NCBI GenBank assembly: GCA_023416275.1
Contig: JAEZIB010000072.1
Span: forward strand, 1 to 48,054
Length of the DNA: 48,054 bases
Origin: Bacillota bacterium
GTDB taxonomy: Bacteria; Bacillota; Clostridia; Acetivibrionales; DSM-1351
Reading direction: 5' to 3'
Under the pieces are notes generated by a model that saw only the letters and a program-made list of their open reading frames with translations, was not told where the DNA came from and did no database searches. Numbering within the stretch: position 1 is the stretch's first letter; every line of letters starts with the position of its first letter. Made by a program: the position numbers and the translations under genes. Below are positions 6,246-15,235 of this stretch, piece after piece.

Positions 6246-8861
6246 ATGAATAAATATAGAATTATTATTACTGGAATTGTTCAAGGTGTAGGTTTTAGAC
6301 CCTTTATATACAATTTGTCTATACAGCTTGGTTTGAAGGGGTGGGTTGGCAATGAGGATAGTAATGTAATAATTGAGATTGAAGCAAATTATAACCAATT
6401 AGTTGATTTTTTAAATCAAATTAAAAAGTCAGCTCCTGCTCTATCTAAAATTGAATCAATTAATTATAAGGAATTACCATTTGAAGGCTTCAAAGACTTT
6501 ACAATAAGGGAAAGTCAAACAAGCCTTAAAGGTAATATTTTTATTTCTCCTGATGTAGCAACTTGCAAGGATTGTTTGAAGGAACTTAAAGACAGAGAGG
6601 ACAGAAGATATCTATATCCTTTTATTAATTGTACAAATTGTGGTCCAAGGTTTACTATAATCAAAGACATCCCTTATGACAGAGATAAAACTACAATGGA
6701 CAGCTTTTACATGTGTGATAGCTGCAGAAAAGAGTATACAGAACCTACAGATAGAAGGTATCATGCACAGCCTATAGCCTGTCACAATTGTGGACCTAGT
6801 TTGGAAATTGCATTAGGTAATTCAAATTCTCAGTTCAGAATAGAACCTGAGCATTTGAATACTGTAAAACAACAAAAAGTATCTAATTTATATAATTGGA
6901 CTTTTAATGAAGAAGAGAACCTGCCAATACCCCTTTTAAATAAAAATAACCATGCGGATAAATGTGATTTGCAATGGCCATTATGTAAGAATTGCAGAAG
7001 CTCAGAATCTTATATTAATAGTAAAAAATGCATAGAATATATTGCCGAAATAATTAAAACTGGACAAATAGCTGCTATAAAGGGAATTGGAGGATACCAT
7101 CTTTCATGTGATGCCTTAAATGATAGCGCAGTTGAGAGACTTAGGACAAAAAAGCATCGTGATAAAAAACCATTTGCATTAATGATGAAAAACCTTGATG
7201 TAATTGCTAAGTATTGTAAAATAAATGATAAGGAAATTGAATTATTAGAATCTCCTGCAAGCCCCGTAGTTTTGCTTGAAAAAAAAGAAGGTATCAAGCT
7301 GCCTGCATTAATAGCACCCCTAAATAGATATCTAGGTGTAATGCTGCCGTATACGCCAATCCACCATATATTATTTGAACAGGAAGGCTTTCCTGAATTA
7401 ATAGTCATGACAAGTGGAAATTTATCAAGTGAGCCGATATTTTATAAGGATGATGATGCAATTACTGCTCTTGGAGAGATTGCAGATGCTTTTTTGACAC
7501 ATAATCGGGATATATATATTCGCATTGATGACTCGGTTACAAGAGTTTTTGAAAATAGAGAGTACATCATTCGGCGTTCAAGAGGATATGTTCCCAAACC
7601 AATTATATTAGATATTCGCAGGCTTTTTAAAATAGATGAATGCTTTGAAATACCATCAATCCTTGCTTGTGGCGGAGAACTTAAAAATGTTTTTTGCGTG
7701 AATAAAGATAATTTGTTTTACTTAAGTCACCATATTGGAGATTTAGAAAACGAGAGTACTAATAATGCGTTTATCAGTGGAATTGAGCATTTTAGAAAAT
7801 TATTTGATATTTCTACTGATTATATTGCTTATGATTTTCATCCAAACTATTTTTCCACACAATATGCTCTAAGTCATATAGAAAAGGAAAAAATGGGAAT
7901 CCAACATCATAAAGCTCACATTGCTGCATGTATGGCAGAAAATCAACTGGATGGAGAAGTCATTGGTGTTTCCTTTGATGGTACAGGCTATGGTGATGAC
8001 GGAAATATTTGGGGCGGAGAATTCTTTAAAGGTGGCTATTACGAGCTTGAAAGAGTTGGACACTTGGATTATGTTATGATGCCTGGAGGGGATTCGGCTG
8101 TAAAGCATCCGTGGAGAATGGCTGTAAGTTATTTATATTCAGCTAGAAGGACTTGTTTGTTACAACGTAGTAATGATTTACTAGCCCATATAAGTCAAAA
8201 TGATATTGAATTTACAATAAAAATGCTAGAGAAGCAACTGAACTGTCCGCTGACCTCAAGTATGGGAAGATTTTTTGATGCTGTTTCTGCATTACTGGGT
8301 ATAAATACTGATATCAGCTATGAAGGGCAAGCGGCAATCGAGTTGGAATATTATGCAATCGAAGTAAAACCAGAACCATATGTTATTAACTTTTGTAATA
8401 AAAAACAAAGTGAGGAAACTTATGAGGAAAAGTTTTGTAGTCAAAATGGCTCTTCAATTGTTGAAAATAGTTCCTCTGTCTTAGGAAACCAAGACAGCGC
8501 TGATAGCCTTGATAGGAATAGGTTTGGTTTTGTTGTACAAACAAGCTGTATAATAAATCAAATCATTCAAGATATACAAGAAGGACATAGTAAGGAGCAT
8601 GTTGCCTCAAGGTTTCATTCTACTATTGCCGAAATAGTGTTGCAGGGCTGTATTTTAATCAGGAAGAATAGCAACTTGAATTCAGTAGTTTTAAGCGGTG
8701 GAGTTTTTCAGAATATTACTTTACTAAAAATGTGTATCGACAGGCTGAGAGAGCATGATTTTAATGTATATACTCCTTCAGAGTATCCGGCTAATGACGG
8801 TGGGATTGCTTTAGGTCAAGCTGTACTTGCACTTGGTAAGATTATAGGTAGGCAGGTATGA
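6246..8861 (+). CDS. hypF: Carbamoyltransferase HypF, [NiFe]-hydrogenase maturation
   Basis: HypF uses carbamoyl phosphate and ATP to carbamoylate the C-terminal Cys of HypE, the first step in making the CN ligands of the hydrogenase Fe. Domains in order: acylphosphatase-like (about 1-90, VQGVGFRPF); paired zinc motifs C107-x2-C110-x18-C129-x2-C132 and C157-x2-C160-x18-C179-x2-C182; YrdC-like (about 270-460); Kae1-like with HHKAHIAACMAEN. At 871 residues it is about 100 longer than usual. The extra sequence is a linker at about 190-260 with its own Cys cluster (CDLQWPLCKNC) and a polar insert near 710-755 in the C-terminal domain. The start lies 3 bp after ribF. Confidence 0.95.
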   Translation: MNKYRIIITGIVQGVGFRPFIYNLSIQLGLKGWVGNEDSNVIIEIEANYNQLVDFLNQIKKSAPALSKIESINYKELPFEGFKDFTIRESQTSLKGNIFISPDVATCKDCLKELKDREDRRYLYPFINCTNCGPRFTIIKDIPYDRDKTTMDSFYMCDSCRKEYTEPTDRRYHAQPIACHNCGPSLEIALGNSNSQFRIEPEHLNTVKQQKVSNLYNWTFNEEENLPIPLLNKNNHADKCDLQWPLCKNCRSSESYINSKKCIEYIAEIIKTGQIAAIKGIGGYHLSCDALNDSAVERLRTKKHRDKKPFALMMKNLDVIAKYCKINDKEIELLESPASPVVLLEKKEGIKLPALIAPLNRYLGVMLPYTPIHHILFEQEGFPELIVMTSGNLSSEPIFYKDDDAITALGEIADAFLTHNRDIYIRIDDSVTRVFENREYIIRRSRGYVPKPIILDIRRLFKIDECFEIPSILACGGELKNVFCVNKDNLFYLSHHIGDLENESTNNAFISGIEHFRKLFDISTDYIAYDFHPNYFSTQYALSHIEKEKMGIQHHKAHIAACMAENQLDGEVIGVSFDGTGYGDDGNIWGGEFFKGGYYELERVGHLDYVMMPGGDSAVKHPWRMAVSYLYSARRTCLLQRSNDLLAHISQNDIEFTIKMLEKQLNCPLTSSMGRFFDAVSALLGINTDISYEGQAAIELEYYAIEVKPEPYVINFCNKKQSEETYEEKFCSQNGSSIVENSSSVLGNQDSADSLDRNRFGFVVQTSCIINQIIQDIQEGHSKEHVASRFHSTIAEIVLQGCILIRKNSNLNSVVLSGGVFQNITLLKMCIDRLREHDFNVYTPSEYPANDGGIALGQAVLALGKIIGRQV

Positions 8862-9334
8862 GGCGAAACAGACTTAATACTCAACTTTTCAAACTGAATA
8901 TTGTAGGTTTTAATAATAATCAATGGAAAGTTGTGTTATAAATAGTTGTAGGAAATGGTTTGTGAAAAAAGCAGCATGCTAAATGAATGCATGGATTTTA
9001 ATATTAATTAAATAACAAAGAAGTATTCATGTACGTTTATAACGCAAGCTCTAAGTGTTTTTGCGGTAGCCCATACGATGTCAGTTTTAGCATACTATGA
9101 GACATGGATGGTGAATGTGCACTTTGGGTTGTTTAGTTTCCAACTCTTGCAATTGAAATGTAATTGCGTTGAGTATATACTTTAAATGTATAAGTAAAAA
9201 TTACTAACTCAACTTTCCAAGCTGAAATATTATGCTCGAAAGTTGATTGAAAAATAGTGAGGTCAATTTTAGACCTTTAATATGTAGTATATGTGAAAGT
9301 TGATTTTTTTATTATGTGATAGGAGGATTTAAAA
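8862..9334 (+). other. 473-bp hypF-hypC gap holding two related inverted repeats
   Basis: No gene is seen. Two related blocks start with ACTCAACTTTYCAARCTGAA at 8879 and 9207, and each can fold on itself: CAACTTTTC (8882-8890) with GGAAAGTTG (8935-8943), and CAACTTTC (9210-9217) with GAAAGTTG (9238-9245). A 5-bp hairpin AGGTC/GACCT lies at 9260-9276. The stretch 8990-9200 shows nothing recognisable. hypC has its own SD at 9321, so a promoter may lie here, but none is clear enough to place. Confidence 0.6.
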
Positions 9335-9556
9335 ATGTGTTTAGGTTTACCAGCGAAGGTATTGAGCATTGATGGAAATACCAGTACAGTTGAAATGATG
9401 GGGGTATCAAACACTATTTCTATAGAGCTACTTGAAGATGTTAAAGTTGGAGATTACGTTTTAGTTCATGCAGGGTGCGCTATTCAAATACTTGATCAAG
9501 AAGAGGCCCTTAAAACTATAGAAATATTTGAAGATATCAGAAAAATAGGTATCTAA
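9335..9556 (+). CDS. hypC: HypC/HupF hydrogenase maturation chaperone
   Basis: HypC is a small chaperone that, with HypD, holds the Fe(CN)2CO unit and delivers it to the hydrogenase large subunit precursor. The protein is 73 residues and begins MCLGLPAKV; the conserved Cys2 after the initiator Met is present. The SD AGGAGG at 9321-9326 has 8-nt spacing to the ATG. hypD follows 46 bp downstream, with a small ATTTTGT/ACAAAAT hairpin (9573-9593) in the gap. Confidence 0.95.
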   Translation: MCLGLPAKVLSIDGNTSTVEMMGVSNTISIELLEDVKVGDYVLVHAGCAIQILDQEEALKTIEIFEDIRKIGI

Positions 9557-9602
9557 GCAGAATCACAAAGTAATTTTGTTATTGTTACAAAATGGAGGAT
9601 AA

Positions 9603-10688
9603 ATGGCGAACTTTATTGATGAATTCAGAGATAAGGAAGTAATACAAAAGATTGTAGCTAATCTTAGCAATTATAAAGGCCCAAACCTAAAAATTATGGA
9701 GGTTTGTGGAACACACACTATGGCAATATCCCGGTATGGGCTTAGGTCACTCTTGCCAAAAAGTATTGAGCTGGTTTCTGGCCCAGGTTGTCCGGTATGT
9801 GTTACTCCAACATCATATATTGATAGTGCATTAAAGCTTTCAGATAGAAAAGACATTATTATTACAACTTTTGGCGATATGATGAGAATACCTGGTAATG
9901 AAAGCACATTACTTTACAAGAAAGCTAAAGGAAGCAACGTCCAAATGGTCTATTCTCCACTAAATGCCTTAGATTTAGCAAAAGAGAATCCAGATAAGGA
10001 GGTTGTTTTTTTATCAGTAGGTTTTGAAACAACAACTCCGGTTATTGCTCTTGCTGTTTACAAGGCAAAAAGTGAAGGGATAAATAATTTTTCAGTATTG
10101 ACAGCAAACAAGACAATGCCAGAAGCAATTAAAACCCTTGCAGGCGACACAGAATTAGATATAGATGGTTTTCTATATCCTGGGCACGTTTCTGCGATAA
10201 TTGGAACAGACTTTTTTTCAGATGTTGCGTATAATATGAAAAAGGCTGGTGTTGTTGCGGGTTTTGAGCCTTTGGATATTTTATATTCCATAAATATTTT
10301 GGTTAAAAATATAACTGAAGGCAATAGCATTTTAGAAAATATGTATTCAAGAATTGTTACGAAGGAAGGTAATACAAAAGCGCAGCAAAAAATGTATGAA
10401 GTTTTTCAGGTTGCAGATGCTGTTTGGCGTGGAATTGGCAACATTCAGAACTCGGGGCTGGAGCTTAATGCTCAGTATGAAGGGTTTGATGCCTCCCAAA
10501 AATTTAATATTGAGGTTATCAATAGTCCTGAACCAAAGGGATGTCAATGTGGTGAAGTGCTGAAGGGGAAGAAAAGACCTATTGACTGTAAACTTTTTAA
10601 AACCAGATGTACTCCAGAAAATCCAGTGGGTGCTTGTATGGTTTCATCAGAAGGAACATGTGCTGCTTACTACAAATATGGGAACTAA
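9603..10688 (+). CDS. hypD: HypD hydrogenase maturation iron-sulfur scaffold
   Basis: HypD carries a [4Fe-4S] cluster and, with HypC, is where Fe(CN)2CO is assembled. The 361-residue length fits the family. Motifs seen: EVCGTHTMAISRYGLR, GPGCPVC, GFETTTP, PGHVSAIIG, GFEPLDIL and a C-terminal Cys set in the segments CQCG, IDCKLF, RCTPENPVGAC and GTCAAYY, which binds the cluster. The SD is TGGAGG just before the ATG at 9603. It sits in the usual hypF-C-D-E order. Confidence 0.96.
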   Translation: MANFIDEFRDKEVIQKIVANLSNYKGPNLKIMEVCGTHTMAISRYGLRSLLPKSIELVSGPGCPVCVTPTSYIDSALKLSDRKDIIITTFGDMMRIPGNESTLLYKKAKGSNVQMVYSPLNALDLAKENPDKEVVFLSVGFETTTPVIALAVYKAKSEGINNFSVLTANKTMPEAIKTLAGDTELDIDGFLYPGHVSAIIGTDFFSDVAYNMKKAGVVAGFEPLDILYSINILVKNITEGNSILENMYSRIVTKEGNTKAQQKMYEVFQVADAVWRGIGNIQNSGLELNAQYEGFDASQKFNIEVINSPEPKGCQCGEVLKGKKRPIDCKLFKTRCTPENPVGACMVSSEGTCAAYYKYGN

Positions 10689-10837
10689 TTAAGAAAAATA
10701 TGAATTGCTCGATTGTAAAGCGATATAAATATAATTGCATTATCCTGACATTAACATAAAATGAATAAAATAGAAAAAATATACTATTATTAAGTCTGAG
10801 TAAATACTATAATAGTCTTACGGAGGCTAAAAAATAT

Positions 10838-11848
10838 ATGGAAAACATAATTACTTTAGCTCATGGCAGCGGAGGTTCAGCTACATTGAAGCTAATAGAG
10901 CAAGTATTTAAGAAACATTTTAAGAATGATATACTATCTCAGGGAGATGATTGTGCCAAGCTAAATATTGCAAATTCAAATAATTTGGTTTTTACTACTG
11001 ATAGTTTTGTTGTTACTCCTGTATTTTTTAATGGAGGCAACATTGGAAAACTCGCAGTATGCGGTACGGTAAATGATTTATCAACTAGTGGAGCAACACC
11101 CTTATACTTGAGTTGTGGATTTATTATTGAAGAGGGTTTTAGTATAGAGAATTTGGAAAAAATAGTAAGGTCTATGAGTGATACTGCTCGTGAATGTGGC
11201 GTTCAGATAGTAACAGGGGATACAAAGGTTGTTCAAAAGGGTGCCGCAGATAAAATATTTATTAATACCTCTGGGATTGGTATTGTTCCTGACGGCATAA
11301 GTATTTCGGGAAATAATGCAAAGGTAGGAGATAAAATAATAATCTCTGGTACTATTGGTGATCATGGAAGCTGTATTCTTCTTGAACGAGAAAATATGGG
11401 TTTTCAAGCTGAGATTAAGAGCGATTGTGCTGCTCTTTCAGGTTTAGTACAAGAAATGCTGGAGTTTACAACTGACATTCATGTTCTTAGAGATCCTACT
11501 AGAGGCGGAGTTGCAACTACATTAAATGAGATAGCAAATCAAAGTAATGTATCGATTTTGATAGAAGAGGATAAGCTGCCAATAAAAAGGGAAGTTCAGG
11601 GGGTATGTGAGCTTTTAGGAATGGATCCTTTGTATATGGCTAATGAAGGGAAGCTGTTGAGTTTTGTAACTGCAGAAAAGGCAGAAGCTCTACTGGCTGT
11701 AATGAGAAAGCACAAATATGGTGTAGATGCACAGATTATTGGTGAGGTTACAAAAGCGGGAGAGCCTAAAGTGCTGCTTAAAGCATTGAGTGGCGGTACT
11801 AGAATTATTGGTGTACTGGCTGGTGATCAGCTGCCTAGAATATGCTAA
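10838..11848 (+). CDS. hypE: HypE, thiocarboxamide dehydratase of hydrogenase maturation
   Basis: HypE is an ATP-dependent AIRS/PurM-fold enzyme that dehydrates its own C-terminal thiocarbamate to thiocyanate and passes the CN group to iron. The 336-residue protein ends in Pro-Arg-Ile-Cys, the invariant tail whose Cys is modified by HypF. N-terminal HGSGGSAT and the GDDCAKL region are typical. The SD ACGGAGG lies before the ATG at 10838. The 149-bp gap after hypD has an 8-bp inverted repeat (ACTATTAT 10783-10790 / ATAATAGT 10809-10816). hypA and hypB are not in the window. Confidence 0.96.
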   Translation: MENIITLAHGSGGSATLKLIEQVFKKHFKNDILSQGDDCAKLNIANSNNLVFTTDSFVVTPVFFNGGNIGKLAVCGTVNDLSTSGATPLYLSCGFIIEEGFSIENLEKIVRSMSDTARECGVQIVTGDTKVVQKGAADKIFINTSGIGIVPDGISISGNNAKVGDKIIISGTIGDHGSCILLERENMGFQAEIKSDCAALSGLVQEMLEFTTDIHVLRDPTRGGVATTLNEIANQSNVSILIEEDKLPIKREVQGVCELLGMDPLYMANEGKLLSFVTAEKAEALLAVMRKHKYGVDAQIIGEVTKAGEPKVLLKALSGGTRIIGVLAGDQLPRIC

Positions 11849-12045
11849 GGAATATCATATATTGTCAGTTTAAAAGTGATATTGTTAAATAAATGACAGG
11901 TTAGTGATTTAGTGGCTCTGAACAGGTACCTAAATTACTGATTGTAAGTGTTAATATTGTCCCATAATTGTTATGGTTAAATGTTTTACGTACAGAGGAA
12001 AGTGGATTGGTATGAGCAAAAGAACATTAAATTGATAATTATTTA

Positions 12046-12099
12046 AGCTGTGAAGTTTACAGCTATTAATTAATATAATCAAGTTAGCTTGCTAACTTG
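12046..12099 (+). promoter_or_regulatory. Promoter -10 and palindromic operator before the ABC export operon
   Basis: A consensus TATAAT lies at 12074-12079. Touching it is a palindrome at 12080-12099 with 9-bp arms CAAGTTAGC and GCTAACTTG and a 2-nt centre. A second inverted repeat, AGCTGT (12046-12051) with ACAGCT (12059-12064), lies just upstream. A clear -35 at 17-bp spacing is not seen. A perfect palindrome over the expected +1 region is typical of a dimeric repressor site, but no regulator gene is adjacent, so the binding protein is unknown. Confidence 0.55.
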
Positions 12100-12134
12100 T
12101 GGTAAGTACAATTCTGGAAGGAGGAATAAATGCA

Positions 12135-12866
12135 TTGATTATTTCAATGAAGAATTTAGGTAAAATATATAAAAACGGGCAGATTCAAGTTGAGGCGCTG
12201 AAACATGTCAACATAGATATTGAAAAGGAAGAGTTTGTTGCCATAATGGGCCCTTCAGGTTCAGGAAAGTCCACTCTGATGAATGTAATAGGATGTTTGG
12301 ATAAATCCACGTCAGGTGAGTATTGGTTAGATGGTATCAATATATCAACTTTGAATGAGGTTGAGCTTGCTAGAATAAGAAATCTTAAAATTGGTTTTGT
12401 TTTTCAGTCTTTTAACTTATTACCTAGAATAACTGCATTACAGAATGTTGAGCTTCCTATGATTTATGCAGGTGTTGGCAGTAAGGAAAGAAGAATTAAG
12501 GCTGTAAGTGCTTTGGAGAGAGTTGGATTAGAAAAAAGAATGCACCACAAGCCTAATGAAATGTCAGGAGGACAAAAGCAGAGGGTTGCAATTGCAAGAG
12601 CATTAGTTAATTCTCCTGCAATAATACTTGCTGATGAACCAACAGGAAATCTGGATAGTTCATCAAGTGAGGAGATAATGTCCGTTTTTCAAGATTTAAA
12701 TAAAGAAGGTGTAACAATTGTTCTTGTTACACATGAACCCGATATAGCAGAACATACTAAGAGGGTTTTGAGATTCAGAGACGGCTTTTTAAAGTCTGAT
12801 GAACTAGTTAAAAAGCCTTTAGATGCAAAAGAAATTCTTAAAAGCTATAGTTTGGCAGAGGCATAA
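12135..12866 (+). CDS. ABC transporter ATP-binding protein, MacB/LolD-type
   Basis: This is the ATPase subunit of a MacAB-like exporter. Motifs: Walker A GPSGSGKST, Q-loop FVFQSFNLLPR, signature MSGGQKQRVAIARAL, Walker B IILADEPTGNLD and H-loop THEPDIAEH. The SD GGAGG (12120-12124) points to the TTG at 12135 (spacing 10), giving 243 residues; a GTG at 12099 is also in frame and the ATG at 12147 is an alternative. The ATG nearest the SD (12130) is in another frame and stops after two codons. It is the first gene of an operon with a Yip1-like protein, an adaptor and a permease. Confidence 0.9.
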   Translation: MIISMKNLGKIYKNGQIQVEALKHVNIDIEKEEFVAIMGPSGSGKSTLMNVIGCLDKSTSGEYWLDGINISTLNEVELARIRNLKIGFVFQSFNLLPRITALQNVELPMIYAGVGSKERRIKAVSALERVGLEKRMHHKPNEMSGGQKQRVAIARALVNSPAIILADEPTGNLDSSSSEEIMSVFQDLNKEGVTIVLVTHEPDIAEHTKRVLRFRDGFLKSDELVKKPLDAKEILKSYSLAEA

Positions 12867-12933
12867 ATTTCTTGTCAGTATGTTGATTAAAAAATAATAC
12901 AAAAATTTTAACTCAAGAAAGGAAAATGTGAAG

Positions 12934-13671
12934 ATGGATGACAATAATGTAGTTATTAATGAAAGTAATGTTGTTGTAAATGAGGTTGATTATTCAAAGA
13001 TGAATTTTATTAAAAGAGTTCTAGGTGTAATATGTTTTCCAGGTAAGGTTATGCAGTCACTTGAGCAAAAACCTCGCGTACTATTTGGAATATTGATAAC
13101 AGCACTAGCTCCTCTTGTATTGATACTTGCAACTTTCCCCATGTACATGGAATTTACAAGAGGTTTATTGCAAGCTACATATGCAAAAATGAATTTGGAA
13201 GTTACTGCACAGCAATTAGAGCAAGCTCTCAGCTTCTCACAATATTCAGCTATCATTGGCGGTCCCATCGCGGCAGTTGTAATGTTACTTATAAAAGCAT
13301 TAGTTATATGGGCGATTATTAAGATATTTAAGGGACAAGGCAAATACAAACAAATATTGTCTATCGCAGGATATGCTGCTGTTATCTCTGTATTATCTAC
13401 AATTGTATCTATTATAACTACTAGAGTTACTGGTGTCTTTTCTGATGTTAGTTTTACAAGTATAGCCTCTCTTATACCAGAAATGAAAGGAAGCTTTATA
13501 TATGGTATGACAAAAATGATAGAGGTATTTTCAATTTGGCAGTATGCGGTAATAGCTATTGGTATTACAGCAGTAAGTAAGTTAAGTAAAAAGAAGGTAT
13601 ACATAATAGTTGCTGGTATATTTGCAGTTGTTGCTATTTATGCAGGTATTACTGAAGTTGCTGCTATGTAA
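12934..13671 (+). CDS. Yip1-domain integral membrane protein
   Basis: About five hydrophobic segments occupy residues 40-245 after a polar Asn-rich N terminus; the arrangement and the FPGKVMQSLEQKPR motif before the first helix match the Yip1 family (PF04893), whose bacterial members often sit with MacAB-like exporters. Function is unknown; a role as accessory subunit of the neighbouring transporter is inference. The start is ATG 12934 with SD AAAGGA at 12918-12923; the GTG at 12928 is an alternative two codons earlier. The gene is 61 bp after the ATPase. A 157-bp dispersed repeat separates it from the adaptor gene. Confidence 0.8.
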   Translation: MDDNNVVINESNVVVNEVDYSKMNFIKRVLGVICFPGKVMQSLEQKPRVLFGILITALAPLVLILATFPMYMEFTRGLLQATYAKMNLEVTAQQLEQALSFSQYSAIIGGPIAAVVMLLIKALVIWAIIKIFKGQGKYKQILSIAGYAAVISVLSTIVSIITTRVTGVFSDVSFTSIASLIPEMKGSFIYGMTKMIEVFSIWQYAVIAIGITAVSKLSKKKVYIIVAGIFAVVAIYAGITEVAAM

Positions 13672-13693
13672 TTAATTTAAGAGTGCAAGAAAT

Positions 13694-13850
13694 TTATAAC
13701 GAGGCAGGAAAGTGTCCCCTACTTCTATAAGTGTTGGGTACTGCTTTGGTTTTTAGGCGGTGAGAATATCTCCTGCCTCGCTTACACGCCGCTGATGTAA
13801 CGAAATTTTTCTACAATCGAAAAATTTCATTTTGAATCTAGGCGTTATAA
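13694..13850 (+). repeat. 157-bp dispersed element with terminal inverted repeats, copy A
   Basis: The ends are TTATAACG and CGTTATAA (8-bp perfect terminal inverted repeat). Inside, GAGGCAGGA near the left end pairs with TCCTGCCTC, and GAAATTTTTC (13802-13811) with GAAAAATTTC (13819-13828). It is similar along its whole length to 46923-47078 and, inverted, to 27923-28079. No ORF is present. It lies inside the export operon between the Yip1-like and adaptor genes. Confidence 0.88.
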
Positions 13851-13877
13851 TACATTTAGGATAACTTGGAGGTTAAA

Positions 13878-15218
13878 ATGAAGAAGAAGGTTTTTATAGG
13901 GATTGGCGTTGCGGCGCTAATTATTGTATTAGTTGTTGTGGGAATAGTTAAAAATACAGGCAGTGCAGGAACTGGACCTCTTTATACCGTTGAGGTAAAC
14001 GAAATAAAAAAAGGTGATATTAGTTCATATATCTCAGCAAATGGAACTGTTACTGAAATTGATAAGTCTGAAATATACATAGATACTCCAATAAAGGCAA
14101 CAAAGGTATATGTTGAGAAAAACGATGTAGTAAAAAAGGGACAAAAGCTTGTAGATTTTGATTTTGATGAATTAGATTCTCAGCTAGAGAAGGCTAAATT
14201 GACAAAAAGAACCCAAGAGCTTAATTTAAAGAAATTAAAGCTTATGGATACTAAAGTTAGTGTTACATCTGCTGAGAATGCCTTGAAGGTAGCAGAAAAT
14301 TCTGTGGTTTCGGCTCAGAGAAACTATGATGTAGCTTTTAAAAATTATAATGATACCAAGAAGCTTTATGAAGTTGGTGACAAATCAAAAAGTGAACTTG
14401 AAATGACAGAAAATACATATAAGGATGCTGAAGTTGCATTAAATAATGCCAAAATAAATCTTGAGTCTCAAAAAGCAGCATTAAAAGATACATCAAAAAC
14501 CAACAACCAATCAGAAAGTTCAAAGCAAATTGATATTCAATCTCAGCAGGTAGAAATAGAGAACAGTGCATTAACTATAAAAAATCTAGAGAATAAGATA
14601 AAGAAAATAAAAGATTCTATGTTGTGTACGATGGATGGAGTTGTCTCACAAATAAATGTTTCAGAAGGTTCTTATACCCCTAGTGGTCAACCTGCTTTTG
14701 TAGTAATTAATCCTAACAAATTAGAAGTTAAGGTTAATGTAAATGAGTATAATGCTAAGCAGATACAGGTGGGTCAAAGTGTTAATATAACTGGTGATTC
14801 TATACCTGAAAATGAAAAGATTACTGGAAAGGTAACCAGTGTTTCACCAGTTGCAAGCTCAAGTGCAACAGGTACGGGCAGCACAGAAACAGTTATTCAA
14901 GTTATAGTAGGTATTGATAAGGTTACATCTTCTATTAAGCCTGGAATTACTGTAAATTGTGATGTAAAAACGGTTAATATTACCAATGTTTTAACAATTC
15001 AACTTGACATGCTCACACAAGATAAGGATGGAAATAACTTTGTTTACGTATTAAGTGAGGATAAAAAGAAAATGCTTAAAAAGCCAGTTGAATTGGGTAG
15101 TACCTCTGATATGACTGCTGAAGTAAAAAGTGGTGAGATTAAAGAGGGCGACTTTATTATTATGAATCCTAAGGCAGTATATGAGGATGGAGCAAGGGTA
15201 AAAATTAGTGAAAAGTAA
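13878..15218 (+). CDS. HlyD/MacA-family efflux adaptor subunit
   Basis: The protein has one N-terminal transmembrane helix (about residues 5-27, hydrophobic run IGVAALIIVLVVVGIV), then a biotinyl-lipoyl-like half, a long alpha-helical coiled-coil region (about 95-245) and the second lipoyl half plus beta-barrel, the layout of periplasmic adaptor or MacA proteins. In a Gram-positive cell the bulk is outside the membrane. ATG 13878 is chosen because GGAGG at 13868-13872 precedes it; an in-frame TTG at 13866 overlaps that SD. It is 446 residues. The permease starts 17 bp downstream. Confidence 0.88.
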   Translation: MKKKVFIGIGVAALIIVLVVVGIVKNTGSAGTGPLYTVEVNEIKKGDISSYISANGTVTEIDKSEIYIDTPIKATKVYVEKNDVVKKGQKLVDFDFDELDSQLEKAKLTKRTQELNLKKLKLMDTKVSVTSAENALKVAENSVVSAQRNYDVAFKNYNDTKKLYEVGDKSKSELEMTENTYKDAEVALNNAKINLESQKAALKDTSKTNNQSESSKQIDIQSQQVEIENSALTIKNLENKIKKIKDSMLCTMDGVVSQINVSEGSYTPSGQPAFVVINPNKLEVKVNVNEYNAKQIQVGQSVNITGDSIPENEKITGKVTSVSPVASSSATGTGSTETVIQVIVGIDKVTSSIKPGITVNCDVKTVNITNVLTIQLDMLTQDKDGNNFVYVLSEDKKKMLKKPVELGSTSDMTAEVKSGEIKEGDFIIMNPKAVYEDGARVKISEK

Positions 15219-15235
15219 AAGGCGAGGTTAAACGA

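Noticed and set aside
12990..13604. 204-residue - strand ORF opposite the Yip1-like gene
   Set aside because: It has no SD and mirrors the codon pattern of a well-supported + strand membrane protein.
13694..13850. Known riboswitch such as a c-di-GMP, FMN or T-box RNA in the 157-bp element
   Set aside because: None of the conserved cores of these classes was recognised, and copies lie on either strand before unrelated genes.
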